Source of the DNA: Natrarchaeobius oligotrophus
GTDB lineage: Archaea > Halobacteriota > Halobacteria > Halobacteriales > Natrialbaceae
Assembly: GCF_003841465.1 (NCBI RefSeq)
Contig: NZ_REFZ01000003.1
Location: 310,001-374,000, forward strand
Length of the DNA: 64,000 bases
Direction of reading: 5' to 3'
Positions 23,558 through 31,759 of the stretch are shown in pieces. The translations under genes and the position numbers were made by a program. The notes under the pieces are model-generated. The model was not told the DNA's origin, ran no database searches, and was given only the letters and a program-made list of their open reading frames with translations. Each line of letters opens with the position of its first letter. Within the stretch, counting starts at the first letter, position 1.

Positions 23558-24238
23558 ATGCTCACCGGCCTCTCCTGGCTCGCCCTCGAGGCGAAGTACC
23601 TCGAGCCCGCCGAGCGGTTCTACGCCGAGACCCTCGAGATGGACTGCGAGCGCCGCGAGAACGAACTGCGCTTTCTCGCCGGCGAGACCGACCTGATCTG
23701 TCGACGGCCGACGTCGACTCCCCGCGGCGGCCTCCACACCCACTTCGCGCTGTCGATCCCCGCCGAGGAGTACGACGACTGGTGGGATCGCCTGAGCGAG
23801 GCGTACGACCTCGAGGAGGCGCGATTCGGGCCGTCGAAGTCGCTGTACCTCTACGATCCCGACGGCAACTGCGTCGAACTCGGCCAGCGCGACGTGGCGG
23901 GGCCCGGAGTCGACGGGATCTTCGAGGTCGTCCTCGAGGTCGAGTCGATCGACCGCGCCGGGTCGTTCTACGCGGATCTCGGATTCGAGACGGTCGACGT
24001 CGGCGACGGGCGAAAGCGAATCCGGATGGACGGGCCGATGGCACTCGAACTCTGGGAGCCCCACCTCGGCATCGCCGACGCGCGCGGCGGCGTCCACGTC
24101 GACCTGGGGTTCGAGACCGCCGATCCCGACGCGGCGGTCGAGGCGGTCGCCGACCGCGCCCGCCGACTCGAGGCGGTCGCCGAGGGGAGACGCCTCCGGG
24201 ACCCGGACGGACACGTGTTGACGTTCGTGACGAGCTAG
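23558..24238 (+). CDS. Two-domain VOC (glyoxalase/dioxygenase-like) protein
   Basis: A 226-residue protein with two VOC modules. The first (1-115) has LSWLALEAKYLEPAERFYAE, GGLHTHFALSIP and LYLYDPDGNCVELGQRD. The second (120-226) has FEVVLEVESIDRAGSFYADL, GVHVDLGFETADP and RRLRDPDGHVLTFV. VOC proteins bind a divalent metal and act as glyoxalases, dioxygenases or resistance proteins. Candidate metal ligands are the His of module 1 and the Glu of the VELG and LEL segments. The substrate is unknown. ATG 23558 (MLTGLSW) was preferred to ATG 23531 because homologues begin at LTGLSWLAL; the earlier start would add nine residues. Confidence 0.82.
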   Translation: MLTGLSWLALEAKYLEPAERFYAETLEMDCERRENELRFLAGETDLICRRPTSTPRGGLHTHFALSIPAEEYDDWWDRLSEAYDLEEARFGPSKSLYLYDPDGNCVELGQRDVAGPGVDGIFEVVLEVESIDRAGSFYADLGFETVDVGDGRKRIRMDGPMALELWEPHLGIADARGGVHVDLGFETADPDAAVEAVADRARRLEAVAEGRRLRDPDGHVLTFVTS

Positions 24239-24245
24239 TCGAGCG

Positions 24246-24425
24246 TTAAAACATCCCGAAGCTCTGGAGGACGCTCGTCACGAGCGACTTCACGACCAGC
24301 CCGAGGCCGGCGAGCACCAGCGCGATCCCCGCCGCGATCACGATGTTCGCGTACGCGATCACGCCGATTCCGGCGAGCAGCGTCACGATTCCGACGATAC
24401 CGAGCGGCCCGAGTTTGTCCAGCAT
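24246..24425 (-). CDS. 59-residue glycine-rich membrane protein
   Basis: A small protein starting MLDKLGPLGIVGIVTLLAGI, with two hydrophobic helices (about 8-26 and 28-48) and ending SVLQSFGMF. It is of the small Gly-rich haloarchaeal membrane type (DUF7470-like). The ATG is at 24423-24425; TTTTATCACC lies about 25-35 nt upstream on this strand. It diverges from eif1A. No function is known to me. Confidence 0.75.
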   Translation of the reverse strand: MLDKLGPLGIVGIVTLLAGIGVIAYANIVIAAGIALVLAGLGLVVKSLVTSVLQSFGMF

Positions 24426-24579
24426 ACACTCCGTGCTCGAGGCGAGGGTGATAAAACGACCCGATTTTCGTCCCGACGGTCGCGTCGACGAGCGGTTTTC
24501 GGAGAACGTTACCGAAAGACCGACAGTCCCACGATCCGATCGATAAAGGGTTAAACGGCTCGGACGCGAACCTCGCGGC

Positions 24580-24870
24580 ATGAGCGACGACGGAGAGGGC
24601 GGTCGGAAGAACCTCCGGATGCCGGACGGCGACGAGGTCTTCGCGACCGTCACGAACATGCTCGGAGCGAATCGCGTCAAAGTACGCTGTGCGGACGGCA
24701 AAGAGCGCACCGCGCGGATCCCCGGCAAGATGCAAAAGCGCATCTGGATCCGCGAGGACGACGTCGTGCTGGTCGAACCCTGGGACTGGCAGGACGAGAA
24801 GGCCGACATCACCTGGCGCTACGAGAAAAGCGACGCCGACCAGCTCCGCCGCGAAGGCCACATTCAGTAA
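24580..24870 (+). CDS. eif1A: Translation initiation factor eIF-1A (aIF1A)
   Basis: A 96-residue S1/OB-fold factor that binds the A site of the small ribosomal subunit during initiation. It reads [40 protein letters not shown] and [20 protein letters not shown], all highly conserved in archaeal aIF1A. The acidic N-terminal tail is short. The ATG is at 24580. An AT-rich box (ATAAAGGGTTAAAC, 24543-24556) lies 24-37 nt upstream, consistent with a strong leaderless promoter. Confidence 0.97.
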   Translation: MSDDGEGGRKNLRMPDGDEVFATVTNMLGANRVKVRCADGKERTARIPGKMQKRIWIREDDVVLVEPWDWQDEKADITWRYEKSDADQLRREGHIQ

Positions 24871-25142
24871 CGACGACTCGTTCTCGCGTCCGTCCCCGAC
24901 CGCGAGCCACGGCGCCGACAGGTACGACGTTCGAGTGACCGTCGCGGCGGTTCGTCGACGCGTCGAACCGCTCGAGACGCGTTCCGTCGCCGCGGCCGGC
25001 TCCCGGCGTTCGAGCGGAGACGGTGGCTCCCCGAGTTCGGTTCGAGTGGAAACGGTCCCCTCTCGAGTTCGACGCGAGACGACACCGGAACGGCGACGGG
25101 ATCGCGAGCGCTGCCGGTGGGGGTCGAGGCTGTGAGAAGGCG

Positions 25143-25889
25143 TCAGGAGACGAACGCGACGAACAACACGTAGGCGTAGACGTTGTTGAGCAGGTGCAAC
25201 AGCCAGGGGCCGACGATGCTGTCGAAACGCAGGCGCAGGATCGTCGGAAAGATCGACCAGCCGGCGATCGCCAGCACGCCGGCGACGCCCAGGTGGGGGT
25301 AGTGCAACGCGGCGAAGAGCGCGATCGTGGCGAGGCCGGCGGCGACCGGCGACCAGCCGCGACCGAGGAGGGTGCCGAGCAACAGCCCCCGGTACAGCGC
25401 CTCCTCGACGACGGGCGCGAGCAACACCGCCCCGAAGACCACCGCCGCGAGCGTCGCGGGGTCGGTGACGTCGTACGCGAACGGCTCGAGTCCGAAGCCG
25501 GCGAGCGCGGCCGCCTCGAGCCCGGCGACGAAGCCGCCGACGCCGAGCGGGACGAACGCGAGCGTCCAGCCGAGTTCGACCGGGCTCGGGCGGGAAACCG
25601 GAAACGCCGCTCGCCGTTCCCCGGGCTCGAGGCGAACCCAGACGATCGCGAAGACGACGAGCAGCGACGCGCCCGAGGACGCGTAGAGGACCGACGCCGG
25701 GATCACCTCGACGTCGCCCCCCTGGAATCCGATGTAGGCGGCGATCAGAACGAACAGCAACGCGATGACGCCGACGGCGGAAGCGAGGCCGAGCGCCAGC
25801 CGGTCGGCCAGCACGTCGACCCCGTCGGCGAGCGAGTCGTGGACGAACGCCGACGACCACACGGAGGACGAATCGCTCGAGTGTGCCAT
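25143..25889 (-). CDS. CPBP family intramembrane glutamic endopeptidase
   Basis: A 248-residue membrane protease-like protein (CAAX protease and bacteriocin-processing family). Motif 1 is APVVEEALYRG, with the tandem Glu pair and Arg; motif 2 is LFAALHYPHLG; motif 3 is LLHLLNNVYAY. All the residues proposed for catalysis (Glu-Glu, Arg, two His) are present. Six to eight helices are apparent. The ATG at 25887-25889 was chosen because the region upstream is Arg/Ser-rich shadow sequence and the TATA box at 25911-25920 has leaderless spacing. The substrate is unknown. Confidence 0.9.
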   Translation of the reverse strand: MAHSSDSSSVWSSAFVHDSLADGVDVLADRLALGLASAVGVIALLFVLIAAYIGFQGGDVEVIPASVLYASSGASLLVVFAIVWVRLEPGERRAAFPVSRPSPVELGWTLAFVPLGVGGFVAGLEAAALAGFGLEPFAYDVTDPATLAAVVFGAVLLAPVVEEALYRGLLLGTLLGRGWSPVAAGLATIALFAALHYPHLGVAGVLAIAGWSIFPTILRLRFDSIVGPWLLHLLNNVYAYVLFVAFVS

Positions 25890-25910
25890 ACGTGCCGTTT
25901 CGGGTGACGA

Positions 25911-25920
25911 TAGATAAACA
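25911..25920 (-). promoter_or_regulatory. TATA box of the CPBP protease gene
   Basis: The minus strand reads TGTTTATCTA, 22-31 nt before the ATG at 25889. Confidence 0.55.
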
Positions 25921-26510
25921 CGTTGGATAGTTGAACGAATCGCGCGTCGGGTCGTCGACCGGAGCGGCCGCGCCATCGGCGTCCCCGGCGTCACCGAACA
26001 CGCGGCGCGCCGGCGCGGCGTCCGAGCGACCGCGAGGTCGCCGCGTCGACTCGCGAGGGACGAACGAGCGACGCGAGTGAGTCGGCTGGGGAGGGCGTGG
26101 CGCTGGAGAGAACGTGGCGTCGGCGGAGAGTCGGCGGAGTGCGACGCTCGAGCGTCGCGGTCACCGCGCTCGAGCGGGCTGGCCGACCAAGTGCTCGAGA
26201 AACGATCCCGTTCCGTCTGAACGAACGTTGCGGGCACGTTGTTCGAGCGTACGCCGGCCGGCTCGAGCGTCGCGAACACGGTACTCGAGCGGACACCGAC
26301 ACACTCGAGCGGACACGGTGCGTCACCGACACACTCGAGCGGACACGGTAGTCGAGCGGACGCGATCGACTCGATGGCCGGTCGCGCGCCGCGTTCGCCG
26401 GCAGGACCCGCAACCGGCGGCTCCGAAACCGTCACAGCGGGCGATCGGGCGGGGAAGACGGCCGCCCCCTCGAACGACCCTCCAGCGACGTTCCTTCAGG
26501 ACATTCCAGT
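25921..26510. other. Gene-poor stretch rich in CTCGAGCG
   Basis: I see no convincing gene in these 590 nt. Open frames exist on both strands but are Arg/Ser/Pro-rich, as expected from GC-rich non-coding DNA. The word CTCGAGCG recurs many times, and one part is a 30-nt tandem repeat (26294-26349). It separates the CPBP protease gene from a candidate RNA gene. Confidence 0.5.
26294..26349. repeat. 30-nt-period tandem repeat
   Basis: A 26-nt block starting CACCGACACACTCGAGCGG occurs identically at 26294-26319 and 26324-26349. A partial third copy of its core (CTCGAGCGGACAC) lies at 26284-26296, and a degenerate one at 26351-26363. The spacer is too short and the copies too few for CRISPR. Confidence 0.7.
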
Positions 26511-26521
26511 AATTATATTAT
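26511..26521 (+). promoter_or_regulatory. Strong TATA-like box upstream of the candidate RNA
   Basis: AATTATATTAT is a conspicuous AT block in GC-rich DNA. A start of transcription about 25 nt downstream (near 26540) would fall just before the hairpin cluster at 26573-26686. Confidence 0.45.
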
Positions 26522-26539
26522 CGTTCAGTTCGTCTGTCA

Positions 26540-26690
26540 CGATGGAAGCCGCTCGCCCCGACGGAGAACGCGGGGGCATGCGTACGAAATGCCCCGGGTG
26601 TAGGAGGCACCCGAGGCGGGTGGCTTCCAAACGATCGCGTTTGGCTGCCATGCTTTCGTTACTGCCACCGAGACAAAAAGGTCTCGCACG
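26540..26690 (+). ncRNA. Candidate structured non-coding RNA with four consecutive hairpins
   Basis: Four perfect stems follow a TATA-like box. GGGGCAT (26573-26579) pairs with ATGCCCC (26589-26595). CGGGTG (26595-26600) pairs with CACCCG (26608-26613). GGTGGC (26619-26624) pairs with GCCACC (26664-26669) and encloses CCAAACG/CGTTTGG (26627-26633/26638-26644). Last, CGAGAC (26669-26674) pairs with GTCTCG (26681-26686). Stems 1 and 2 share base 26595 and stems 3 and 4 share base 26669, so neighbouring stems can each be complete only by turns at those bases. I do not recognise the family: it is not SRP RNA, RNase P RNA or a tRNA. A 91-codon open frame from ATG 26542, with CPGC and CSSC pairs, crosses the same bases but looks like chance coding. 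Ends are estimates. Confidence 0.35.
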
Positions 26691-26813
26691 ACGGTTCAGT
26701 ATCGCCATCGATCGATCACCGACTCGAGCCGGTGACCGCGACAGCGCGCGTCGCACGTGCTCGAGCTGCTTCGAACGTGGACCACGGGGACGACGACTCG
26801 AGGGGCCGCGCCG

Positions 26814-27056
26814 ATGAGTTCCGGGCGCGAGTCCGCCGACGCGGCGAGCGACGGCGCTCCCGAGTTCGTCTGCGACCGCTGCGGCGACGTCCGCCCGGCG
26901 GATCGGGTGATCCGCCTCTCGAGCGAGCCCTGTCCGGCCCTCGCCGACCGGTACGACCCCGTCGTCCGGACGTGGTGTGCCGACTGCGTCGCGGGGATCG
27001 GACTGCTCGCGTTCTCGGTCGAGACTCGAGCGCGTCCGCCGGTCGAACCGGAGTGA
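26814..27056 (+). CDS. Small zinc-finger protein (two CxxC pairs)
   Basis: An 80-residue protein. FVCDRCGDVRPADRVIR holds one Cys pair and RTWCADCVAGIGLL the second, a classic treble-clef or zinc-ribbon spacing of about 35 residues. Such small Cys-pair proteins are abundant in haloarchaea; most lack a known role, and some are regulators. The ATG at 26814 was chosen because the 19 residues upstream in frame (MLELLRTWTTGTTTRG) look non-coding. It lies just after the candidate RNA at 26540-26690. Confidence 0.7.
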   Translation: MSSGRESADAASDGAPEFVCDRCGDVRPADRVIRLSSEPCPALADRYDPVVRTWCADCVAGIGLLAFSVETRARPPVEPE

Positions 27057-27115
27057 CGAGCGCTCGAGAAACACCGCTTTCCGACCTCTCGAACGGCGAC
27101 GTCGGTCGCGTCCGA

Positions 27116-27280
27116 TCAGGCCGACGCGACGTCGTCGTTCGGGCGCGGCGTCGTGATCTCGAGGGAGATTTCGATGCGCTCGTACGGGACGAACGGCCGT
27201 TTTGCCCGGCCGGCGCGCTCGAAGTGAACGACGTCGTACTCGGCGAGACTCGAGGTCGTCGTAGCGACCGACGATCCCAT
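27116..27280 (-). CDS. 54-residue uncharacterised protein
   Basis: An ATG at 27278-27280 opens 54 codons ending in TGA (27116-27118). The protein begins MGSSVATTTSSLAEYDVVHF and continues RAKRPFVPYERIEISLEITT. Its composition is balanced (Tyr, Phe, Ile, Glu, not the Arg/Ser/Pro of shadow frames), and its strand-like VPYERIEISLEI suggests a folded beta unit. A perfect 18-bp palindrome lies 13 nt upstream of the start and contains the only TATA-like sequence. Nothing else fits in 27057-27355. Function unknown; I do not recognise the family. Confidence 0.55.
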   Translation of the reverse strand: MGSSVATTTSSLAEYDVVHFERAGRAKRPFVPYERIEISLEITTPRPNDDVASA

Positions 27281-27292
27281 CGAACCACCGAT

Positions 27293-27310
27293 GTTGGTGT
27301 ATACACCAAC
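27293..27310. promoter_or_regulatory. Perfect 18-bp palindrome in the promoter of the 54-residue gene
   Basis: GTTGGTGTATACACCAAC equals its own reverse complement. Its centre holds TGTATACA, which is also the best TATA candidate, about 22 nt from the ATG at 27280. A dimeric repressor bound here would block the promoter. Confidence 0.6.
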
Positions 27311-27355
27311 GACGAGTCGAGCGATCCACCGCGATCGCCGCGCACGCGACGACCG

Positions 27356-27556
27356 TCAGTCCTCGACGAGTTCTGCCTCGATTCGCGACAACGTGTCGTG
27401 GATTCGATAGAGGAGCGCGAGCGCGACGAGCAGAGCCGCGAGCACGAGCAGCGAGAGCAGTTCGCCGTTGCCGATGGCGTACAGTAGCAGGTACGGGAGG
27501 GACAGCGCGCCGAGGACGCCACCGACGATCACCCAGTGTGAGTCCGTGTTCACCAT
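27356..27556 (-). CDS. 66-residue two-helix membrane protein
   Basis: Starts MVNTDSHWVIVGGVLGALSL and has two hydrophobic helices (about 8-30 and 32-52), then a charged amphipathic tail (RIHDTLSRIEAELVED) that may be cytoplasmic. The ATG at 27554-27556 fits a TATA-like ATCTTACC about 25-30 nt upstream; an upstream ATG at 27613 would add 19 residues. It is divergent from the gene at 27767. Conserved pattern, unknown function. Confidence 0.62.
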   Translation of the reverse strand: MVNTDSHWVIVGGVLGALSLPYLLLYAIGNGELLSLLVLAALLVALALLYRIHDTLSRIEAELVED

Positions 27557-27766
27557 CCGTAATCGGACGGTTCGCTCGAGGTGGGGTAAGATTGCACGAT
27601 TCGCTCCCGACATCGTCCCACCTTCCCGGTTCCCCGATACCGCGCGACTCCCCTCGAGCGACCCGGACGCGCCAGATACCGGTCCGTTCTTCCCCGATAA
27701 AAGCGTCATTTTGTGCCGGAAGATAGCAATCAAAATGTATCCACGGTCAAAATAAAATGGCGCACC

Positions 27767-28039
27767 GTGTCGAACTCGAGCGAACCGAAGCCGTGGTTGC
27801 AAACGGAGTGGGTAGTGCCGACCGTGGCGGGCGCGAACGTGGCCGCGTTCGGGGCGTTGAACGCGAAAACGATGTACGTGGCCTTCGGCGCGAGTCTCGT
27901 CTGTTTCGGACTGCTCGCGTTCGGTACGTGTCGTTCGCCGCGATTCGAGCGCTGGGCGAACGCGAACTCGCTCGAGCACAAACTCGGCGCCGCGATGCTG
28001 TTCGTATTGCTCGCGTATCTGCTCCGGACGGGATCCTAA
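27767..28039 (+). CDS. Small three-helix membrane protein
   Basis: About 90 residues from GTG 27767, running WLQTEWVVPTVAGANVAAFG, KTMYVAFGASLVCFGLLAFG and HKLGAAMLFVLLAYLLRTGS, so three hydrophobic segments with charged turns between. A TATA-like AAAATGTATCC lies at 27732-27742. The GTG start is a best guess; the frame is open further upstream without an ATG. It precedes the MFS gene at 28193 by 153 nt. Unknown function. Confidence 0.58.
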   Translation: MSNSSEPKPWLQTEWVVPTVAGANVAAFGALNAKTMYVAFGASLVCFGLLAFGTCRSPRFERWANANSLEHKLGAAMLFVLLAYLLRTGS

Positions 28040-28192
28040 CGTCCTCGCCGCCGGGCCGTGCGAATCGGCTTTGAGGGCCGAAACCGAACCGCGAAACCGA
28101 CGCGTCCGACTCCGGTGGCCGACCGATCCACCGAGCCGGCGTCGAGTGCCGGATTCAGTGCGTTTTTCACTCGATGTGCGCGAGTTCGAGTC

Positions 28193-29380
28193 GTGGACAC
28201 GGAGAGTGCAGCGCGTCCCGACGGGACCCGCAGCTGGATCGTGGCCGTCGTCGGCGCGGTCGCGATGGTCTTTACGTTCGGAACCCCGATGTCGTACGGG
28301 ATTTTCCGCGATCCGTTCAGCGACGCGTTCGGCGCGTCGCCGATTTCGCTCTCCGTCGCGTTCGCGATCATGCTGTTTGCCTTCTACATCGGCTCCGGAC
28401 TCGTCGGCGTCTTCGGCGTCCGGGCTCCCGCGCGGGCGTTGCTGTTCGTCTGTACGCTCGCGTTAGCCTGTCTGGCACCGTCGCTGTACCTCGTCGACTC
28501 GGTCGTCGCGCTGACCGTCGTGTTCGTCGTTCTCGGCCTCGCGCTGGGGACGGGATTCGTCGTCATCGCGTCGGTCGTCCCGCGGTGGTTCGAGGTGCGA
28601 CGCGGGACCGCGACGGGGCTCATCTTCGCCGGCAACGGGTTCGGCCTGTTCGTCGTCCCGCCCACCTGGCAGTACGCGCTCGCGGAGTTCGGCGTGCGTC
28701 GGGGCTTTCTCGTCGTCACGACGGTGACCGCGTTCACGTTTCTCCTCGCGACCGCCGTCTGCGAGCGTCCCGCGTGGGTCGAGCGCTCGAGCGCGAGCGC
28801 GGAGGAGCTGCTCGAGTGGCTCGGTCGCCTGGCGGGCACCCGAACGTTTCGGCTGCTGTTCGTCGGCATGGCGCTCTCGTTCGCGTGGTACCAGCTGCTC
28901 GCCGCGTTCGCCGTCGACCTCTTCGCCTATCGCGGGCTGACGCAAACCGGCGCCTCGGTCGCGTTCGGACTCATCGGCGGCGTCAGCATCGTCTCCCGGA
29001 TCAGCGGCGGCTACCTCGGCGATCTCGTCGGTACCCGCAGCGCGTTCCTCGCGTCGCTCGTCTGCGTCAACTTCGGCGTCGTCCTGCTGTTTTTCCCGGG
29101 CGTTCCGACGATGCTCGTCGCGGTGTTCCTGCTCGGTCTCGGGCTGGGCGGCTCCGCGACGCTGTACATTCCGCTCGTGATGAACATCTACGCGTCGGAG
29201 ATGGACACCGCCATCGTCGGCGTCTTCACCGGATCGGGCGGGATCGCAGCGCTGGCGATGCCGCCGCTCGGAACCGCCAGCGTCGCCTACACCGACGGGT
29301 TCACCGTCGCGATCGGACTGACGCTCGCCACCATCGCCTGCGGAACGTGGGCGGTGACGGCCGGCACGTCCGGAACGTAG
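28193..29380 (+). CDS. MFS transporter (OFA/monocarboxylate-like)
   Basis: A 395-residue, 12-helix secondary transporter. The first half has FGTPMSYGIFRDPFSDAFGA and SVVPRWFEVRRGTATGLIFA, with the basic loop and GLIFAGNG typical of the oxalate/formate antiporter and monocarboxylate group. The second half begins after a cytoplasmic loop rich in Ser/Glu (SSASAEELLEWLGRLAG) and contains GLIGGVSIVSRISGGYLGDL. The substrate, probably a small carboxylate, is not identifiable. GTG 28193 was chosen because the residues before it are Arg/Pro-rich shadow sequence and a TTTTTCAC box lies about 25 nt upstream. Confidence 0.82.
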   Translation: MDTESAARPDGTRSWIVAVVGAVAMVFTFGTPMSYGIFRDPFSDAFGASPISLSVAFAIMLFAFYIGSGLVGVFGVRAPARALLFVCTLALACLAPSLYLVDSVVALTVVFVVLGLALGTGFVVIASVVPRWFEVRRGTATGLIFAGNGFGLFVVPPTWQYALAEFGVRRGFLVVTTVTAFTFLLATAVCERPAWVERSSASAEELLEWLGRLAGTRTFRLLFVGMALSFAWYQLLAAFAVDLFAYRGLTQTGASVAFGLIGGVSIVSRISGGYLGDLVGTRSAFLASLVCVNFGVVLLFFPGVPTMLVAVFLLGLGLGGSATLYIPLVMNIYASEMDTAIVGVFTGSGGIAALAMPPLGTASVAYTDGFTVAIGLTLATIACGTWAVTAGTSGT

Positions 29381-29419
29381 GCGGTCGATCGAAGCCCCAC
29401 ACCGGCGCTCGAGCCCACG

Positions 29420-30541
29420 CTACAGGTCGGCGACGTCCTCGATGGCGTCGGTCAGCGCCTCGATGCTCTCGAGGTCGTGTTCGCCCATGTGGCCGATGCG
29501 GAACGTTCGCTCGCCGAGTTGCGAGCCGTAGCCGTTGGCGAAGACCATGTCGTACTCCCGGCTTACGGCCTCGATGGTCTCGGCGACGTCGATTCCCCGG
29601 GTGTTCTCGATGCAGGCGACCGTCTGCGATTCGTAGCCCGCTTCCGGGAACGTATCGAAGTGCTCGCGGGCCCACTCGCGGGTGTACTCGGCCATCGCGC
29701 GGTGACGTTCGTCACGGGCGTCGTGGCCCTCCTCGAGCATGTGTTTCATCTGCGTGCGGTAGGCAAGCATGACGGGAATCGCGGGCGTCGAGTGGGTCTG
29801 GCCCTTCCGGTCGTAGTAGTCGATCGTCCGCTGGAAGCCGCCGTACCAGGAAGCCGAGTCGCTCTCGAGTTCGCGCTCGTAGGCGTCGTCGCTGACGACG
29901 CAGACGGCCAGACCGGGCGGCATGGCGAAGGCCTTCTGGACGGAGGTGAAGATGACGTCGATGCCGTGGGCGTCGATGTCGACGTAATCGCCGCCGAGCG
30001 AGGAGACGGCGTCGACGACGAAGGAAGTGTCCGGGTACTCGGCGACGACGTCGCCGATCTCCTCGACGGGGTTGCGGACGCCGGTCGAACTCTCGTTCAT
30101 CACGCAGGTGACGGCGTCGTACTCGACGTCCGATGTCTCGAGGGCCTCGCGGACGTCCTCGGGTTTGACCGCCTTGCCCCACTCGTACTCGAGGGTATCG
30201 ACGGTCTTGCCGAGGCGTTCGGCGACGTTCGCCTGGCGCTCGCTGAAACTGCCGCAGGTCGTACAGAGGACGCGCTCGTCGACCAGGTTCAGAATCGAAC
30301 TCTCCATGAACTCGGTCCCCGAGCCGGTGAGGACGACGACGTGGTTGTCGGTGTCGAGAAACTCCTTCGTGTCCTCGACGACCGTCGTGTAGAGATCCGT
30401 CATGCGGTCCATCCGGTGGCCGAACATCGGCTCGCACATCGCCTCGATGACGTCCTCGCGAACCTCGGTCGGACCGGGGATGTACAGCGTCTTGTCTGGA
30501 TAGTCGTCTTTGTATTCGCGTTTCGTGGGCACGGAAACCAC
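29420..30541 (-). CDS. Class-V aminotransferase (alanine-glyoxylate/serine-pyruvate type)
   Basis: A 373-residue PLP enzyme. The N-terminus YIPGPTEVREDVIEAMCEPM binds substrate, GSGTEFMESSI and TGVRNP line the cofactor site, FVVDAVSSLGG carries the PLP-ring Asp, and the Schiff-base lysine is in IFTSVQKAFAMPPGLAV. The fold and length match archaeal alanine-glyoxylate or serine-pyruvate aminotransferases, which interconvert amino acids and glyoxylate/pyruvate. The substrate is not certain. The first codon is GTG (30539-30541); a second GTG three codons on (30532) is equally likely. It is convergent with the MFS gene at 28193 with 39 nt between. Confidence 0.9.
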   Translation of the reverse strand: MVSVPTKREYKDDYPDKTLYIPGPTEVREDVIEAMCEPMFGHRMDRMTDLYTTVVEDTKEFLDTDNHVVVLTGSGTEFMESSILNLVDERVLCTTCGSFSERQANVAERLGKTVDTLEYEWGKAVKPEDVREALETSDVEYDAVTCVMNESSTGVRNPVEEIGDVVAEYPDTSFVVDAVSSLGGDYVDIDAHGIDVIFTSVQKAFAMPPGLAVCVVSDDAYERELESDSASWYGGFQRTIDYYDRKGQTHSTPAIPVMLAYRTQMKHMLEEGHDARDERHRAMAEYTREWAREHFDTFPEAGYESQTVACIENTRGIDVAETIEAVSREYDMVFANGYGSQLGERTFRIGHMGEHDLESIEALTDAIEDVADL

Positions 30542-30730
30542 CTGAGTACGCCTTACTGTGCGGCGAGGCGGTATGGTACTTTTGATGCGCCTCGAACGCG
30601 AGAACCGCCGAACGGGATCGGCGCGGTCGCGAAGTCGAGAGGGTGGGCTCGTTCAAAGCAGGGTGAACGGGACGCCCGCCGACGCGAAGAGGCCGCGACG
30701 AACCGCGGACCGAAAGACTCGATGCCGGCG

Positions 30731-31759
30731 TCAGTCCGCACACTGGTGGCTGGACGCGCCGTCCCGTCGATCGGTCGACGAGTCGGCCACGTAGGCGTTG
30801 CCGCCGACGACGACGCCGGACGAGGGCGTCCCGCGACGGCACGGGCCGTAGCCGAGTCGCGGCCCGACCGTCCGCCAGAGCGCGTCGATCTTACAGAGCG
30901 CGAAGCCGACGACGATCAGGACGAATCCGAGGATCGTCGCGGCCGTGATCGACTCGCCGAGGACCGCCCAGCCGAACAGCGCCGCGACGACCGGTGCGGC
31001 GTAGTTGACCAGGCTGATCTCCGCCGCGCCGACGCGCTCGAGCAACACGAAGTACAGCAGGAACCCGCCGGCGGTCGAGACCAGGCCCAGGTAGGCGAGC
31101 GCGCCGATCGTGGCCGGCGTGATCTCGAGGCCCGTGGCGCGTTCGGCGGGGTGGGCGACGCTGAGCGCGTGCAGGATGGCCGCGCCGAGGACCATCGCCC
31201 ACGCCTGCAGCGAGACGACCGGCAGCGTCCCCTCGAGGCGCTCGATCAGCACCGAGCCGAGCGCGAACGAAAGCGCCGCGAGGAACAACAGCGCGATGCC
31301 GAGACCGTGACCGTCGAGCGAACCGCCCGATCGGGCGATGACGACGATCCCCGCCAGACCGACGACCAGGCCGACGACGGCCGGCGCGCGGACCCGCATC
31401 CGGGGAAGCAACGCCAGCGCGAGCGGCGGCGTCAGAATCGGAATGAGGCTCATCACGATCGCCGCGACCGCGCTCGAGACGTACGACTGTCCCACGAAGA
31501 GCAGTCCGAAGTGGACGCCGACGAGCAACACGCCGCCGACGCCGATGCCCAGCCAGTCCGCGCGCGTCTTCGGCCGCCACTCCGCGCGGAGGCCGAGGAC
31601 GAGGAGCGCGAACGCGATCGCCGCGACGTCGAAACGGAGCGCCGCGAACAACAGCGGGGGCAGCGTCTCGAGGCCGATTTCGATCGCGCTGAACGCGGTC
31701 CCCCACGCGACTGCGAGGGCGACGAACAGCACGACGTCTCGATTCAAGGTCATATACAT
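30731..31759 (-). CDS. EamA/DMT superfamily transporter
   Basis: A 342-residue, ten-helix transporter made of two EamA repeats: AVAWGTAFSAIEIGLETLPP opens repeat 1 and GALAYLGLVSTAGGFLLYFV lies in repeat 2, with APVVAALFGWAVLGESITA near its end. Members export amino acids or nucleotide derivatives. The C-terminus carries a 40-residue hydrophilic tail (RRGTPSSGVVVGGNAYVADS) unusual for the family, probably an extension by read-through of GC-rich DNA. The ATG at 31757-31759 has a second Met two codons later. Confidence 0.88.
   Translation of the reverse strand: MYMTLNRDVVLFVALAVAWGTAFSAIEIGLETLPPLLFAALRFDVAAIAFALLVLGLRAEWRPKTRADWLGIGVGGVLLVGVHFGLLFVGQSYVSSAVAAIVMSLIPILTPPLALALLPRMRVRAPAVVGLVVGLAGIVVIARSGGSLDGHGLGIALLFLAALSFALGSVLIERLEGTLPVVSLQAWAMVLGAAILHALSVAHPAERATGLEITPATIGALAYLGLVSTAGGFLLYFVLLERVGAAEISLVNYAAPVVAALFGWAVLGESITAATILGFVLIVVGFALCKIDALWRTVGPRLGYGPCRRGTPSSGVVVGGNAYVADSSTDRRDGASSHQCAD

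Noticed and set aside
24871-25142. Possible gene after eif1A
   Set aside because: Frames in this 270-nt gap are Arg/Ser-rich on both strands and no promoter-like box is seen; treated as intergenic.
26294-26349. CRISPR-like repeat
   Set aside because: Copies are only two to four, spacers are 4 nt and no cas genes are present.
26542-26817. Protein with CPGC and CSSC pairs as a zinc protein
   Set aside because: The rest of the sequence is Arg/Ser-rich and the bases are better explained by the hairpins; it overlaps the start of the real zinc-finger gene at 26814.
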